DNA from: Lichenicola cladoniae | Lineage (GTDB): Bacteria; Pseudomonadota; Alphaproteobacteria; Acetobacterales; Acetobacteraceae | Assembly: GCF_013201075.1 (NCBI RefSeq) | Contig: NZ_CP053708.1 | Location: 1,057,501-1,121,500, forward strand | Direction of reading: 5' to 3' | DNA: 64,000 nt | Part shown: positions 53,998 to 62,654 of the stretch, one piece after another | Position numbering within the stretch: position 1 is the first letter of the stretch | Layout of the letters: every line of letters starts with the position of its first letter | Made by a program: the position numbers and the translations under genes | The notes under the pieces: generated by a model | Databases searched by the model: none | Seen by the model: only the letters and a program-made list of their open reading frames with translations | Told to the model about the DNA's origin: nothing

Positions 53998-55200
53998 ATG
54001 TCGTTCGATCTTCTCGGCCTGCTGGCCGCCACCGGCGCGATCGCGTCGCTCATCGTCTCCCTCCTGGTCCTGCGCCTGCTGCTCCTGTCGGCCGGACGCG
54101 AGGACGACACGCTGCACCGGTTCGAGCGGCTGGAACGCGAGATCGCCGACCGGCTCGGTCGGATCCGGCTGGAGATGGAGGAGCGCCTCGGCGGCCTCAC
54201 CACCACCATCGCCCGCGAGCAGGGCGAGGCAAGGCTGGCGATGTCGGCATCGCTGCGGGAGATGGCGGATCAGAGCGCCCTGCGCCTCTCGATGATCCAG
54301 GCCTCGGTGAACGAGCAGCTGCATGCCGCCGTCGAGAAGCAGATGCAGACCAGTTTCCAGCGCGTGCTCGAGCAGTTCGCCTCGGTGCAGAAGGCGATGG
54401 GCGAGGTGTCGGCGATGACCGCGCAGATCGGCGATCTCAAGCGGCTGTTCAGCAACGTGAAAACCCGTGGCGGCTGGGGCGAGGCGCAGCTCCGGGCGAT
54501 CCTCGACGACGTGCTGCCACCGGGGGCGTACGAGACCAACCGCAAGCTCAGCGACACCAGCTCGGAGGTGGTCGAGTTCGCGATCCGCATGCCGATGCGT
54601 GGCGGCAAGCCCCCGTTGCTGGCGATCGATTCCAAGTTCCCGACCGAGGCGTACGAACGGTTGCTGGCCGCGGTCGATGCGGTCGATCCCGACGGCGAAC
54701 GCTCTGCCAGGCGCACGCTGGAGGCCCTGATCAGGCTGGAGGCGCGCAAGATCGCCGCCAAATACATCCTGCCGCCGGTGACGGTGGAGTTCGCGGTGCT
54801 CTATCTGCCGACCGACGGGCTGTACGCGGAAGTGGCGCGGGTGCCCGGCCTGATCGACGAGGTCGGACGTACGTGTCGGGTCCTGATCATGGGGCCGAGC
54901 CTGATCCCGGCGCTGCTGCGCACCATCCACCTCGGCTACGTGACGCTGGCGCTGGAAGAGAAGGCGGAATCCATCGGCCACCTGCTCGGTGCCACGCGCC
55001 AGGAAATGATCCGCATGGACCAGGTGCTGGAGCGGCTGGGTCGCAACGCCTCGTCGATGGCCAACGTGATCGAGGAGGCGCGTCGCCGTACCCGCGTGGT
55101 CGGGCGCAAGCTGCGGGAGGTCGAGGCGCTGGACTCCGAGGCCGCGTCCGCGCTGCTGGAGCTCGACGAGCATGAAACGACCGCGCTGCCGATCGACTGA
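53998..55200 (+). CDS. rmuC: DNA recombination protein RmuC
   Basis: A 400-residue RmuC. An N-terminal membrane helix (LLAATGAIASLIVSLLVLRLLLL) precedes a coiled coil and the nuclease-like core: LFSNVKTRGGWGEAQLRAILDDVL, FAIRMP, LLAIDSKFPTEAYERL and LYLPTDGLYAEV. RmuC limits inversions at short repeats. ATG 53998 is the start that opens the membrane helix. Confidence 0.93.
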   Translation: MSFDLLGLLAATGAIASLIVSLLVLRLLLLSAGREDDTLHRFERLEREIADRLGRIRLEMEERLGGLTTTIAREQGEARLAMSASLREMADQSALRLSMIQASVNEQLHAAVEKQMQTSFQRVLEQFASVQKAMGEVSAMTAQIGDLKRLFSNVKTRGGWGEAQLRAILDDVLPPGAYETNRKLSDTSSEVVEFAIRMPMRGGKPPLLAIDSKFPTEAYERLLAAVDAVDPDGERSARRTLEALIRLEARKIAAKYILPPVTVEFAVLYLPTDGLYAEVARVPGLIDEVGRTCRVLIMGPSLIPALLRTIHLGYVTLALEEKAESIGHLLGATRQEMIRMDQVLERLGRNASSMANVIEEARRRTRVVGRKLREVEALDSEAASALLELDEHETTALPID

Positions 55201-55263
55201 GATCGAGGCCTTTCGCACCGAGCCGACTGGTCCCGCGCGTCTGCTCCCCCCATCTGTCAGGGT

Positions 55264-56016
55264 ATGACGTCTTCATCCGACCGCCCGATCGAGGACCCTT
55301 TTGCAAGCCAGCCGCCAGCGGCGCCTGGGCGCCGGGTGCTGCTGGTCGAGGACGATGCCCGCATCGCGCAGGACGTTACCGAGGAACTGTCGCTTCGTGG
55401 GTTCACCGTCGTCCATGCCGCAACCGGCTCCGCTGGCCTGGAGCTGGCATTGAGCGGGTGCTTCGATGTCCTGGTGCTGGACCGGCTGTTGCCGGAACTG
55501 GATGGGCTGGCGGTGCTGGAGCGTCTTCGCGCGGCCTCGGTCAACACGCCGGTGCTGGTGCTGAGCGCGCTGTCCGCGGTCGACGACCGGGTCGGCGGAT
55601 TGAAGGCCGGCGGCGACGACTACCTGACCAAGCCGTTCGCGATGGAGGAACTCGCGGCCCGGCTCGATGCCTTGCTGCGCCGTCCCGCGGACAATCCCAG
55701 CACGCGCGAGACCGTCCTCCGCGCCGGGCCAATCGAGATGGACCTGATCGAGCGCAGCGTCAGGCGCGCACACCGCACGGTCGATCTGCTGCCTCGCGAA
55801 TTCCGGCTGCTGGAATACATGGTCCGCCGGCCGAACCAGGTGCTGACCCGCGACATGCTGCTGGAGGATGTCTGGCACTACCGCTTCATCCCGCAGACCA
55901 ACCTGGTCGACGTGCATATCGGCAAGCTGCGCCGCAAGATCGACCCGCCGGACGAGATCCCGCTGATCCAGAGCATCCGCGGCGCCGGGTTCATGCTTCG
56001 GGTCGAGGTCGACTGA
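55264..56016 (+). CDS. OmpR/PhoB-family response regulator
   Basis: A 250-residue regulator. The receiver domain has the acidic pair EDD, phospho-acceptor Asp73 in VLVLDRLLPELDG and Lys in YLTKPFA. The C-terminal winged helix (PREFRLLEYMVRRPNQVLTRDMLLEDVW) binds DNA. An unusual 24-residue Ser/Pro-rich lead precedes the receiver. It lies 55 bp before its kinase and upstream of the lipoprotein and RND operon. Confidence 0.92.
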   Translation: MTSSSDRPIEDPFASQPPAAPGRRVLLVEDDARIAQDVTEELSLRGFTVVHAATGSAGLELALSGCFDVLVLDRLLPELDGLAVLERLRAASVNTPVLVLSALSAVDDRVGGLKAGGDDYLTKPFAMEELAARLDALLRRPADNPSTRETVLRAGPIEMDLIERSVRRAHRTVDLLPREFRLLEYMVRRPNQVLTRDMLLEDVWHYRFIPQTNLVDVHIGKLRRKIDPPDEIPLIQSIRGAGFMLRVEVD

Positions 56017-56071
56017 CGATCCCGCCGGTCCGTTGCTGAAGAACCGCCGGGGAATGTGTTAGCAGCACCGG

Positions 56072-57472
56072 ATGCGCCGATACCTGCCAGAAATGTTCTC
56101 GACCGCGGCGTTCCGGCTGGCGCTGGGATCATCGGTCATCCTGGCCGGCGTGACCGTGCTGCAGTTCTCGCTGATCTACTGGCGCACCACGGCCTACGAG
56201 GTGGAGCGCGCGGATCGGTTGCTGGACCGCGAGGCGGCCCTGATGGCGGCGCAGACCCCCGCAGACCTGCGGGAGCAGATGCGGCTCTGGCAGACCAACG
56301 ACCTGCGCCTGCTGATCACCGCGGCTGGGCTGTTCGATGCCGACCGGAAGGCGATCGCCGGCAACCTGACCACCTGGCCCGAGACATTGCCGGTCGATGG
56401 CGGCATCCGCGAGATCACCGTGCATCCGAGCGACCAGGGCGAGCGCCTGATCCGTGCGGAGGCGCTGCCTGTGCCGGGCGGGCGGATACTGGTCATCGGC
56501 CGGGGCTTGCGCGACCTGCAGCAGATCCGCAGCATCGTCCTGCAGGCGCTCGAAACGTGCCTGATCCCGGCACTCGCCTTCTCGCTGCTGGCCGGCATCT
56601 GGCTCAGCCGCCGCGGCCTGGTCAGGGTCGGGCGGATGCAGCTGGCGATCGACCGGATCATGGAAGGTGGGCTGCACGAGCGGCTGCCGGTCCGGACCGG
56701 GCCCGGCCGCGACGAGATGGAGCGGCTTGCGGTCAGCGTGAACCGCATGTTGGACCGGCTCGAGCGGCTGCTCGACGAGATCAAGGGCGTCGGCGACGAC
56801 ATCGCGCACGACCTCCGCACCCCGCTCGCCCGGGTGCGGGCCGGGCTGGACCGCACGCGCCTGCGGCCGCAGCAGCCGCGTGAGCTGGAGGCCGGGATCG
56901 ACCGCGCGATCATCGACCTCGACCAGTGTTTTGCGATCATCACCGCGCTCCTGCGGATAGGCGAGATCGATAACGGGCGGCGGCGCGGCGGCTTCGTGCC
57001 GCTCGACCTGCACCAGATCGCGATCGACATCGTCGAACTCTACGAGCCGCTGGCGGAGGCGGCCGGAAACCGCCTGGTGCTCGAGCCGGGAGACAGCGTG
57101 CCGCTGGTCGGCGATCGCGACCTGCTGATCGAGCTGGCCGCCAACCTGGTCGACAATGCCATCAAGTTCACCCCGTCCGGCGGCACGGTCAGCGTGTCCA
57201 CCCATTCGGGACGCGATGGGCCGGTGCTTCGGGTGGCCGACACCGGCGTCGGGATCGCCGAGAAGGAGCAGCAGGCTGTGCTCGCGCGGTTCTACCGGTC
57301 CGACAAGAGCAGGCACATTCCCGGCAGCGGCCTCGGCCTCAGCCTGGTTGCTGCCATCGTCAGGCTGCATTCGGCGCGGATCCTCGTCTCGGATGCCACG
57401 CGGGGCGGCGACTGCGCCGGCGCCGTGTTCGAAGTGATATTCCCCCGCCTGGCCGCCGACGTGCCCATATAG
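56072..57472 (+). CDS. Sensor histidine kinase
   Basis: A 466-residue EnvZ-type kinase. Two membrane helices (about 13-38 and 165-185) frame a periplasmic sensor of about 125 residues; a HAMP follows, then the H-box DIAHDLRTPLARVRAGL with His246 and the ATP domain with NLVDNAIKFTPSGG, DTGVGI and GSGLGLSL. It pairs with the adjacent regulator. Confidence 0.93.
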   Translation: MRRYLPEMFSTAAFRLALGSSVILAGVTVLQFSLIYWRTTAYEVERADRLLDREAALMAAQTPADLREQMRLWQTNDLRLLITAAGLFDADRKAIAGNLTTWPETLPVDGGIREITVHPSDQGERLIRAEALPVPGGRILVIGRGLRDLQQIRSIVLQALETCLIPALAFSLLAGIWLSRRGLVRVGRMQLAIDRIMEGGLHERLPVRTGPGRDEMERLAVSVNRMLDRLERLLDEIKGVGDDIAHDLRTPLARVRAGLDRTRLRPQQPRELEAGIDRAIIDLDQCFAIITALLRIGEIDNGRRRGGFVPLDLHQIAIDIVELYEPLAEAAGNRLVLEPGDSVPLVGDRDLLIELAANLVDNAIKFTPSGGTVSVSTHSGRDGPVLRVADTGVGIAEKEQQAVLARFYRSDKSRHIPGSGLGLSLVAAIVRLHSARILVSDATRGGDCAGAVFEVIFPRLAADVPI

Positions 57473-57607
57473 AGTCCGATGCCAGGCCGGAATGGCCGCC
57501 TGTCACAATCAGCTACACGTGGACGGCTTGTCCGGCCTGATCCACGGCGGCAACTCATGCGTTCAAGGTATGCGCGCGTAATGTTTGCCTATTCGGGGAG
57601 ATCTTCC

Positions 57608-58090
57608 ATGCCGAGACCGTCATCCAGATCCTTGGGCTTTATCGCCGCATCGGCCGTCGCCGTCAGCCTGTCCGGCTGCGCTTATTATCCCGACGGCTAT
57701 AGCGGATACACCGGCTACGCCGGGACATACGGCTACGGCGGCTATCCGTACGGTAGTTATGGCGGGTATGGCGGCTACTGGTCCGGCTGGGGCTATGGGC
57801 CCGCCTGGAGCGGCTATGGCCTCGGTTATGGCGGCTACGGGCTTGGCTATGGCGGCTTCGGCTATGGTGGCTATGGCTTCGGATATGGCGGCTATGGTCG
57901 CGGCTGGGGCGGCTATCGCGGCGGGTATGGCCGAGGCTACGGCGGCGGGTATGGCCGGGGCTATGGCGGCCGGGGCTACGGTGGCGGCGGGTTCCACGGC
58001 GGTGGCGGTGGCTTTCATGGCGGCGGCGGCGGTTTCCACGGGGGTGGCGGCGGTGGTGGTCATGGCGGCGGCGGGCATGGCGGCCGCTGA
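57608..58090 (+). CDS. Gly/Tyr-rich lipoprotein
   Basis: A 160-residue low-complexity lipoprotein. The signal ends in SLSGC (lipid on Cys24). The mature chain is built from short GYG, GGY and GRG units and later FHGGGGG repeats, with no visible fold. Such Gly-rich chains occur in envelope and adhesion proteins. GGGGAG lies well placed before ATG 57608. It sits between the two-component pair and the RND operon and may be a target of the kinase. Confidence 0.72.
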   Translation: MPRPSSRSLGFIAASAVAVSLSGCAYYPDGYSGYTGYAGTYGYGGYPYGSYGGYGGYWSGWGYGPAWSGYGLGYGGYGLGYGGFGYGGYGFGYGGYGRGWGGYRGGYGRGYGGGYGRGYGGRGYGGGGFHGGGGGFHGGGGGFHGGGGGGGHGGGGHGGR

Positions 58091-58242
58091 GCCGGGCTCG
58101 GTCGGTAGCGGTCATTCCTAAACGCTAATTTCATTGGTCCGGCCCTGATCGTCGACTACCAGCCTCGGTAGGCGGCGAAGGGGCTGACGATGCGGCACGG
58201 CAGACCAGCAGGCTCCAGGGCCCGAGCGGATACGTTCCGCAC

Positions 58243-61200
58243 ATGAATGCGCTCGTCGTCGTAGCACTCAAGCGGCCCTACACCTTCGTCGTCATGGCAA
58301 TCCTGATCCTGCTGTTCGGCACGATCGCGGTCATCAAGACCCCCACCGACATTTTCCCCGGCATCAGGGTTCCGGTCGTTGCGGTCGTCTGGACCTATAA
58401 CGGCCTGATGCCGCAGGACATGTCGGGCCGCGTCATCTATTATTACGAACGCGCGCTGACCGCGACGGTCAGCAATATCGAGCACATCGAAAGCCAGTCC
58501 CTATACGGCCGCGGCATCGTAAAGATCTTCTTCCAGCCAGGCACCGATGTTTCGGCGGCCCAGTCGCAGATCACCTCGATCTCGCAGACCGTCATCAAGC
58601 AGATGCCGGCCGGCATCACCCCACCGCAGGTGCTGGCCTTCGACGCATCGTCCGTGCCCGTCCTCGACCTGCAGATCTCGTCCACCACGATGACCGCGTC
58701 CGAAGTCTACGACATGGCGTCGAACCTGATCCGGCCCGCACTGGTGGCGGTGCCGGGCACCGCGATCCCGACGCCTTATGGTGGCTCGTCCAGCGTTGTC
58801 GAGGTGGACCTCAACCAGACCGAACTGCTGGCGCATGGGTTGTCGGCCACCGACGTCGGCCGCGCGCTCGCGACCCAGAACATCGTGCTGCCGGCCGGCG
58901 ACCAGAAGATCGGGGCGATCGACTACATGGTCGAAACCAACGCGACCCCGATCGCGATCGCGACCTTCAACGACCTGCCGATCAAGCAGGTCGGGGACAC
59001 CGTGGTGTATCTTCGCGATGTCGCCTGGGTGCATCGCGGCGGCACGCCGCAGCAGAACATGGTACTGGTGCAGGGCCACCAGTCGGTCCTGATCGAGGTC
59101 CTGAAAACCGGCGATGCGTCCACGCTCGACGTCGTCAAGGGGATCAAGGCAAAGCTGCCTGGGGTGATTGCGACACTGCCGGCCGGCGTCAGCATCACGC
59201 CGCTCAACGATGCATCCAGTTTCGTCAGGGATTCCGTCGAGGACGTGCTGCAGGAGATGGTGACCGCGGCCTGCCTGACCGGGCTGGTGGTGCTGCTGTT
59301 CCTGGGAAGCTGGCGGTCGACGCTGATCATCGCGACCTCGATCCCGCTATCGATCCTGTGCTCGATCCTGGCGCTGTCCTGGTTCGGCCAGACCATCAAC
59401 GTCATGACCCTGGGCGGCCTCGCGCTGGCGGTCGGCATCCTGGTCGACGATGCCACGGTGATGATCGAGAACATCGACAGTCATCTCGAGCACGGCGAAG
59501 CCGACGGCAATGCCAAGGGGCTGGAACTCGCGATCATCGATGCGGCGAACCAGATCGTGGTGCCGACCTTCGTGTCGACGCTGTGCATCTGCATCGTCTG
59601 GCTGCCGCTGTTCCAGCTCGGTGGGGTCGCCGGCTACCTGTTCCTGCCACTGGCGGAAGCGATCGTGTTCGCGATGGTCGCCTCGTTCATCCTGTCGCGC
59701 ACACTGGTGCCAACCATGGCAGCCTGGCTGCTGCAGGCGCAGGTGGACGCCCACCGCAACCCGGACCATTCCAAGCGGCCCGGGCCGTTCACGCGGTTCC
59801 AGCGCGGTTTCGAGCAGCGCTTCACCCGGTTCAGGGAATGGTACCGGATCCTGCTCGAGAGGCTGGTGCTGCGTCGCGGCCTGTTCGCGTCCGGGTTCCT
59901 GGGCGTGGCGCTGTTGTCGCTGGGACTGCTGGCATTCGTCGGCCAGGATTTTTTCCCCGGCATCCGCTCCGACGAGATCGACATGCACATGCGTGCGCCG
60001 ATCGGCACGCGGCTCGAGGAGAGCGGCAAGATCTCGGTCCTGGTCGACCAGCAGATCCGCACGCTGCTGCCCGGCCACGTCGCCAGCATCCTGGCGAATT
60101 GCGGCCAGCCGGTCAGCGGCATCAACCAGGCCTACAGCGCCACCGGCACCGTCGGCAGCCAGGATTGCGACATAACCATCCTGCTGGATAACCCGGCCTC
60201 GCCGGTGAAACGCGACCGCCAGCTGCTGCGCGCCGGCCTGACCGAGCGCTTTCCGGGCACCGAATTCACCTTCCTGCCCGGCGACATCACCGCGAAAATC
60301 CTGAATTTCGGTCTGCCGTCGCCGATCGATGTGCAGATCACCGGACGTGACCTGGACTCCAATTTCGCGTTTGCCACCCGCATGATGGCGCGGCTGAAGC
60401 ACATCCCCGGTGCTGCCGACGTGCGCATTCAGCAGGTGATGGGCGAACCGACTCTGCGCATCAATTCACGCCGTTCGTTTGCGCTCGGCACCGGTCTCAC
60501 CGAATCCGATATCGCCAACACCGCGCTGGCGACCCTGTCCGGCAGCGGCCAGGTGGCGCCGACCTACTGGCTCGACGTCAAGAGCGGCGTATCCCACTCG
60601 GTGAATATCCAGACGCCGCAAACCCAACTCACTACTATGAACGACCTGGAGACCATTCCGGTCGACAAGGGCGATGGCAACCCCAGCGGCCAGGCGCCGC
60701 AGTTGCTGGGGGGCCTCTCGCGTATCGTGCAGACCGGGACGCCGGGGGTCGTGTCGCACTATTCGATCCTGCCGGTGATCGACATCTACGCCAATGCCGA
60801 GGGACGCGATCTCGGCGGGGTCAGCGACGCCGTCGCGACCATCGTACGCGACATGCAGCCGAGCCTGCCGCACGGCGCCAGCATCACCGTGCGAGGGCAA
60901 GCCACGACGATGCACAGCGCCTACGCCCAGTTGCTCGCCGGCCTCGCTTTGTCGATCGTGCTGATCTACCTGGTGATCGTGGTGAACTTCCAGTCCTGGG
61001 TGGACCCGTTCGTCATCATCACGGCACTGCCGGCAGCACTCGCCGGTATCGCCTGGAGCCTGTTCCTGACCCACACCACCCTGTCGGTGCCGGCGCTGAC
61101 CGGCGCGATCATGTGCATGGGCACCGCTACCGCCAATTCGATCCTGGTGATCTCGTTCGCCCGCGAGCGGTTGGCCGAACACGGCGATGCGGTCCGCGCG

Positions 61201-61422
61201 GCGATCGAGGCCGGCTACGGCCGTATCCGCCCTGTGCTGATGACGGCGCTGGCAATGATCATCGGCATGCTGCCGATGTCGTTCAGCAATACCCAGAACG
61301 CGCCGCTGGGCCGGGCCGTGATCGGTGGCCTGCTGGTGGCGACGTTTGCAACCCTGCTGTTCGTGCCATGCGTATTTGCGATCCTGCACCGGAACAAGCC
61401 TGTCGAAGGAGAGCCCGCGTGA
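58243..61422 (+). CDS. RND efflux permease (HAE family)
   Basis: A 1059-residue inner-membrane RND pump. It opens with VVALKRPYTFVVMAILILLFGTIAV, and the proton-relay pair is Asp402-Asp403 in GILVDDATVMIEN. Two periplasmic porter repeats and a second membrane half ending LFVPCVFAILHR follow. It should export drugs or other amphiphiles by proton antiport. No clear ribosome site precedes ATG 58243. The GTGA overlap couples it to the adaptor. Confidence 0.93.
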   Translation: MNALVVVALKRPYTFVVMAILILLFGTIAVIKTPTDIFPGIRVPVVAVVWTYNGLMPQDMSGRVIYYYERALTATVSNIEHIESQSLYGRGIVKIFFQPGTDVSAAQSQITSISQTVIKQMPAGITPPQVLAFDASSVPVLDLQISSTTMTASEVYDMASNLIRPALVAVPGTAIPTPYGGSSSVVEVDLNQTELLAHGLSATDVGRALATQNIVLPAGDQKIGAIDYMVETNATPIAIATFNDLPIKQVGDTVVYLRDVAWVHRGGTPQQNMVLVQGHQSVLIEVLKTGDASTLDVVKGIKAKLPGVIATLPAGVSITPLNDASSFVRDSVEDVLQEMVTAACLTGLVVLLFLGSWRSTLIIATSIPLSILCSILALSWFGQTINVMTLGGLALAVGILVDDATVMIENIDSHLEHGEADGNAKGLELAIIDAANQIVVPTFVSTLCICIVWLPLFQLGGVAGYLFLPLAEAIVFAMVASFILSRTLVPTMAAWLLQAQVDAHRNPDHSKRPGPFTRFQRGFEQRFTRFREWYRILLERLVLRRGLFASGFLGVALLSLGLLAFVGQDFFPGIRSDEIDMHMRAPIGTRLEESGKISVLVDQQIRTLLPGHVASILANCGQPVSGINQAYSATGTVGSQDCDITILLDNPASPVKRDRQLLRAGLTERFPGTEFTFLPGDITAKILNFGLPSPIDVQITGRDLDSNFAFATRMMARLKHIPGAADVRIQQVMGEPTLRINSRRSFALGTGLTESDIANTALATLSGSGQVAPTYWLDVKSGVSHSVNIQTPQTQLTTMNDLETIPVDKGDGNPSGQAPQLLGGLSRIVQTGTPGVVSHYSILPVIDIYANAEGRDLGGVSDAVATIVRDMQPSLPHGASITVRGQATTMHSAYAQLLAGLALSIVLIYLVIVVNFQSWVDPFVIITALPAALAGIAWSLFLTHTTLSVPALTGAIMCMGTATANSILVISFARERLAEHGDAVRAAIEAGYGRIRPVLMTALAMIIGMLPMSFSNTQNAPLGRAVIGGLLVATFATLLFVPCVFAILHRNKPVEGEPA

Positions 61423-62654
61423 ACGGTGCCGGACTGCAAAAACGGAAAGCCGGCCGGGGTGGCCGCGTGGTGATCCTCGGCCTCTGCCTGGCGGTCGGGT
61501 TGGCAGCCTTCGGGATCTGGTCGCGTGAAAGCGCGCTGGCCGACCTGACGGTCCGGGCCGACGACGCCTCGATCCCACGGGTCGAGATCATCAGCCCGAA
61601 GTCGGCACCACCGCTCCGGGAGCTGACGCTGCCGGGTAATATCCATGCCTGGTACGAGGCGCCGATCTACGCTCAGGTCGCCGGCTACGTGAAGATGTGG
61701 TTCAAGGATTACGGCGCCACGGTGAAGGCCGGCGAACTGCTCGCCGTGATCGACAGCCCGACCATCGATGCGCAGTTCCAGGCTGCCCGCGCCAACCTGG
61801 CGGTGGCGCAGGCCCGCGACCGCCTTGCGGAAGTCACCGCAAAACGCTGGCAGGCGCTGGCCGGCACGCAGGCGGTGTCGCAGCAGGATGTCGACCAGCA
61901 GACCGCGAACGCGACGGTGCAGAAGGCGCTGGTGGAGGCGGCACAGCAGGATGTCGCGCGTTACCAGGCGCTGGTCTCGTTCAAGAACGTGGTGTCGCCG
62001 TTCGACGGTGTCGTAACCTCTCGGCTGACGGACGTCGGCGATTACGTGAATGCGGCAGGCGGCGACGTGGGATCGAAAGGGGCGGCGTCCGAGCTGTTCA
62101 GCGTCGCCGACATTCACGAGCTGCGGGTGTTCGTCTCGATCCCGCAGGATTATGCCGACATCCTGAAGCCCGGGCTGACGGCAACGCTGAGCCTGCCGCA
62201 GGCGCCCGGCAAGCTCTACACGGCGCAGTTCCTGACCTCGGCGAACGCGATCAATCCGCAGACCCGCACCGTGGTGACCGAACTGACGATCAAGAACCTG
62301 AACCACGAGTTGTGGCCGGGCACCTATGTGAGCGTTCATTTCTCGGTGCCGGCCGATCCGCATATCCTCATCGTGCCAGAACAGGCGCTGCTGTTCCGGG
62401 CGCAGGGGATGCAGGTAGCGCTGCTCGACGGGCAGGGGCGGGTGCATCTGCAGGCCGTCACGCTCGGCCGCAATCTTGGAACCGCGGTACAGATCCTGTC
62501 CGGGATCAAGAAGACCGATCGGATCGTCAACAATCCATCGATGGGCCTGCTCGAAGGCGAAACCGTGAAGGTGGTCGAGCCGGTGCATGGATATTCTGCC
62601 GCAAGCGCCCAGCCCGCGCCCGAGCCGGTGCCGGAGGAAGGTGTTCGCCGATGA
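61419..62654 (+). CDS. RND efflux periplasmic adaptor (membrane fusion protein)
   Basis: A 411-residue HlyD-family adaptor. An N-terminal membrane segment (VVILGLCLAVGLAAFGIW) leads to the lipoyl-half motif QVAGYVKMWFKDYGATVKAGELLAVID, an alpha-hairpin (LAEVTAKRWQALAGTQAVSQQDVDQQ) and FDGVVTSRLTDVGDYV. The start is GTG 61419, overlapping the pump stop as GTGA. The stop overlaps the outer-membrane gene as ATGA. Confidence 0.92.
   Translation: MNGAGLQKRKAGRGGRVVILGLCLAVGLAAFGIWSRESALADLTVRADDASIPRVEIISPKSAPPLRELTLPGNIHAWYEAPIYAQVAGYVKMWFKDYGATVKAGELLAVIDSPTIDAQFQAARANLAVAQARDRLAEVTAKRWQALAGTQAVSQQDVDQQTANATVQKALVEAAQQDVARYQALVSFKNVVSPFDGVVTSRLTDVGDYVNAAGGDVGSKGAASELFSVADIHELRVFVSIPQDYADILKPGLTATLSLPQAPGKLYTAQFLTSANAINPQTRTVVTELTIKNLNHELWPGTYVSVHFSVPADPHILIVPEQALLFRAQGMQVALLDGQGRVHLQAVTLGRNLGTAVQILSGIKKTDRIVNNPSMGLLEGETVKVVEPVHGYSAASAQPAPEPVPEEGVRR

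Noticed and set aside
57608-58090. Gly/Tyr codon repeats looking like a repeat array
   Set aside because: The periodicity is codon-level low complexity within a lipoprotein gene and has no spacers, so it is not CRISPR.
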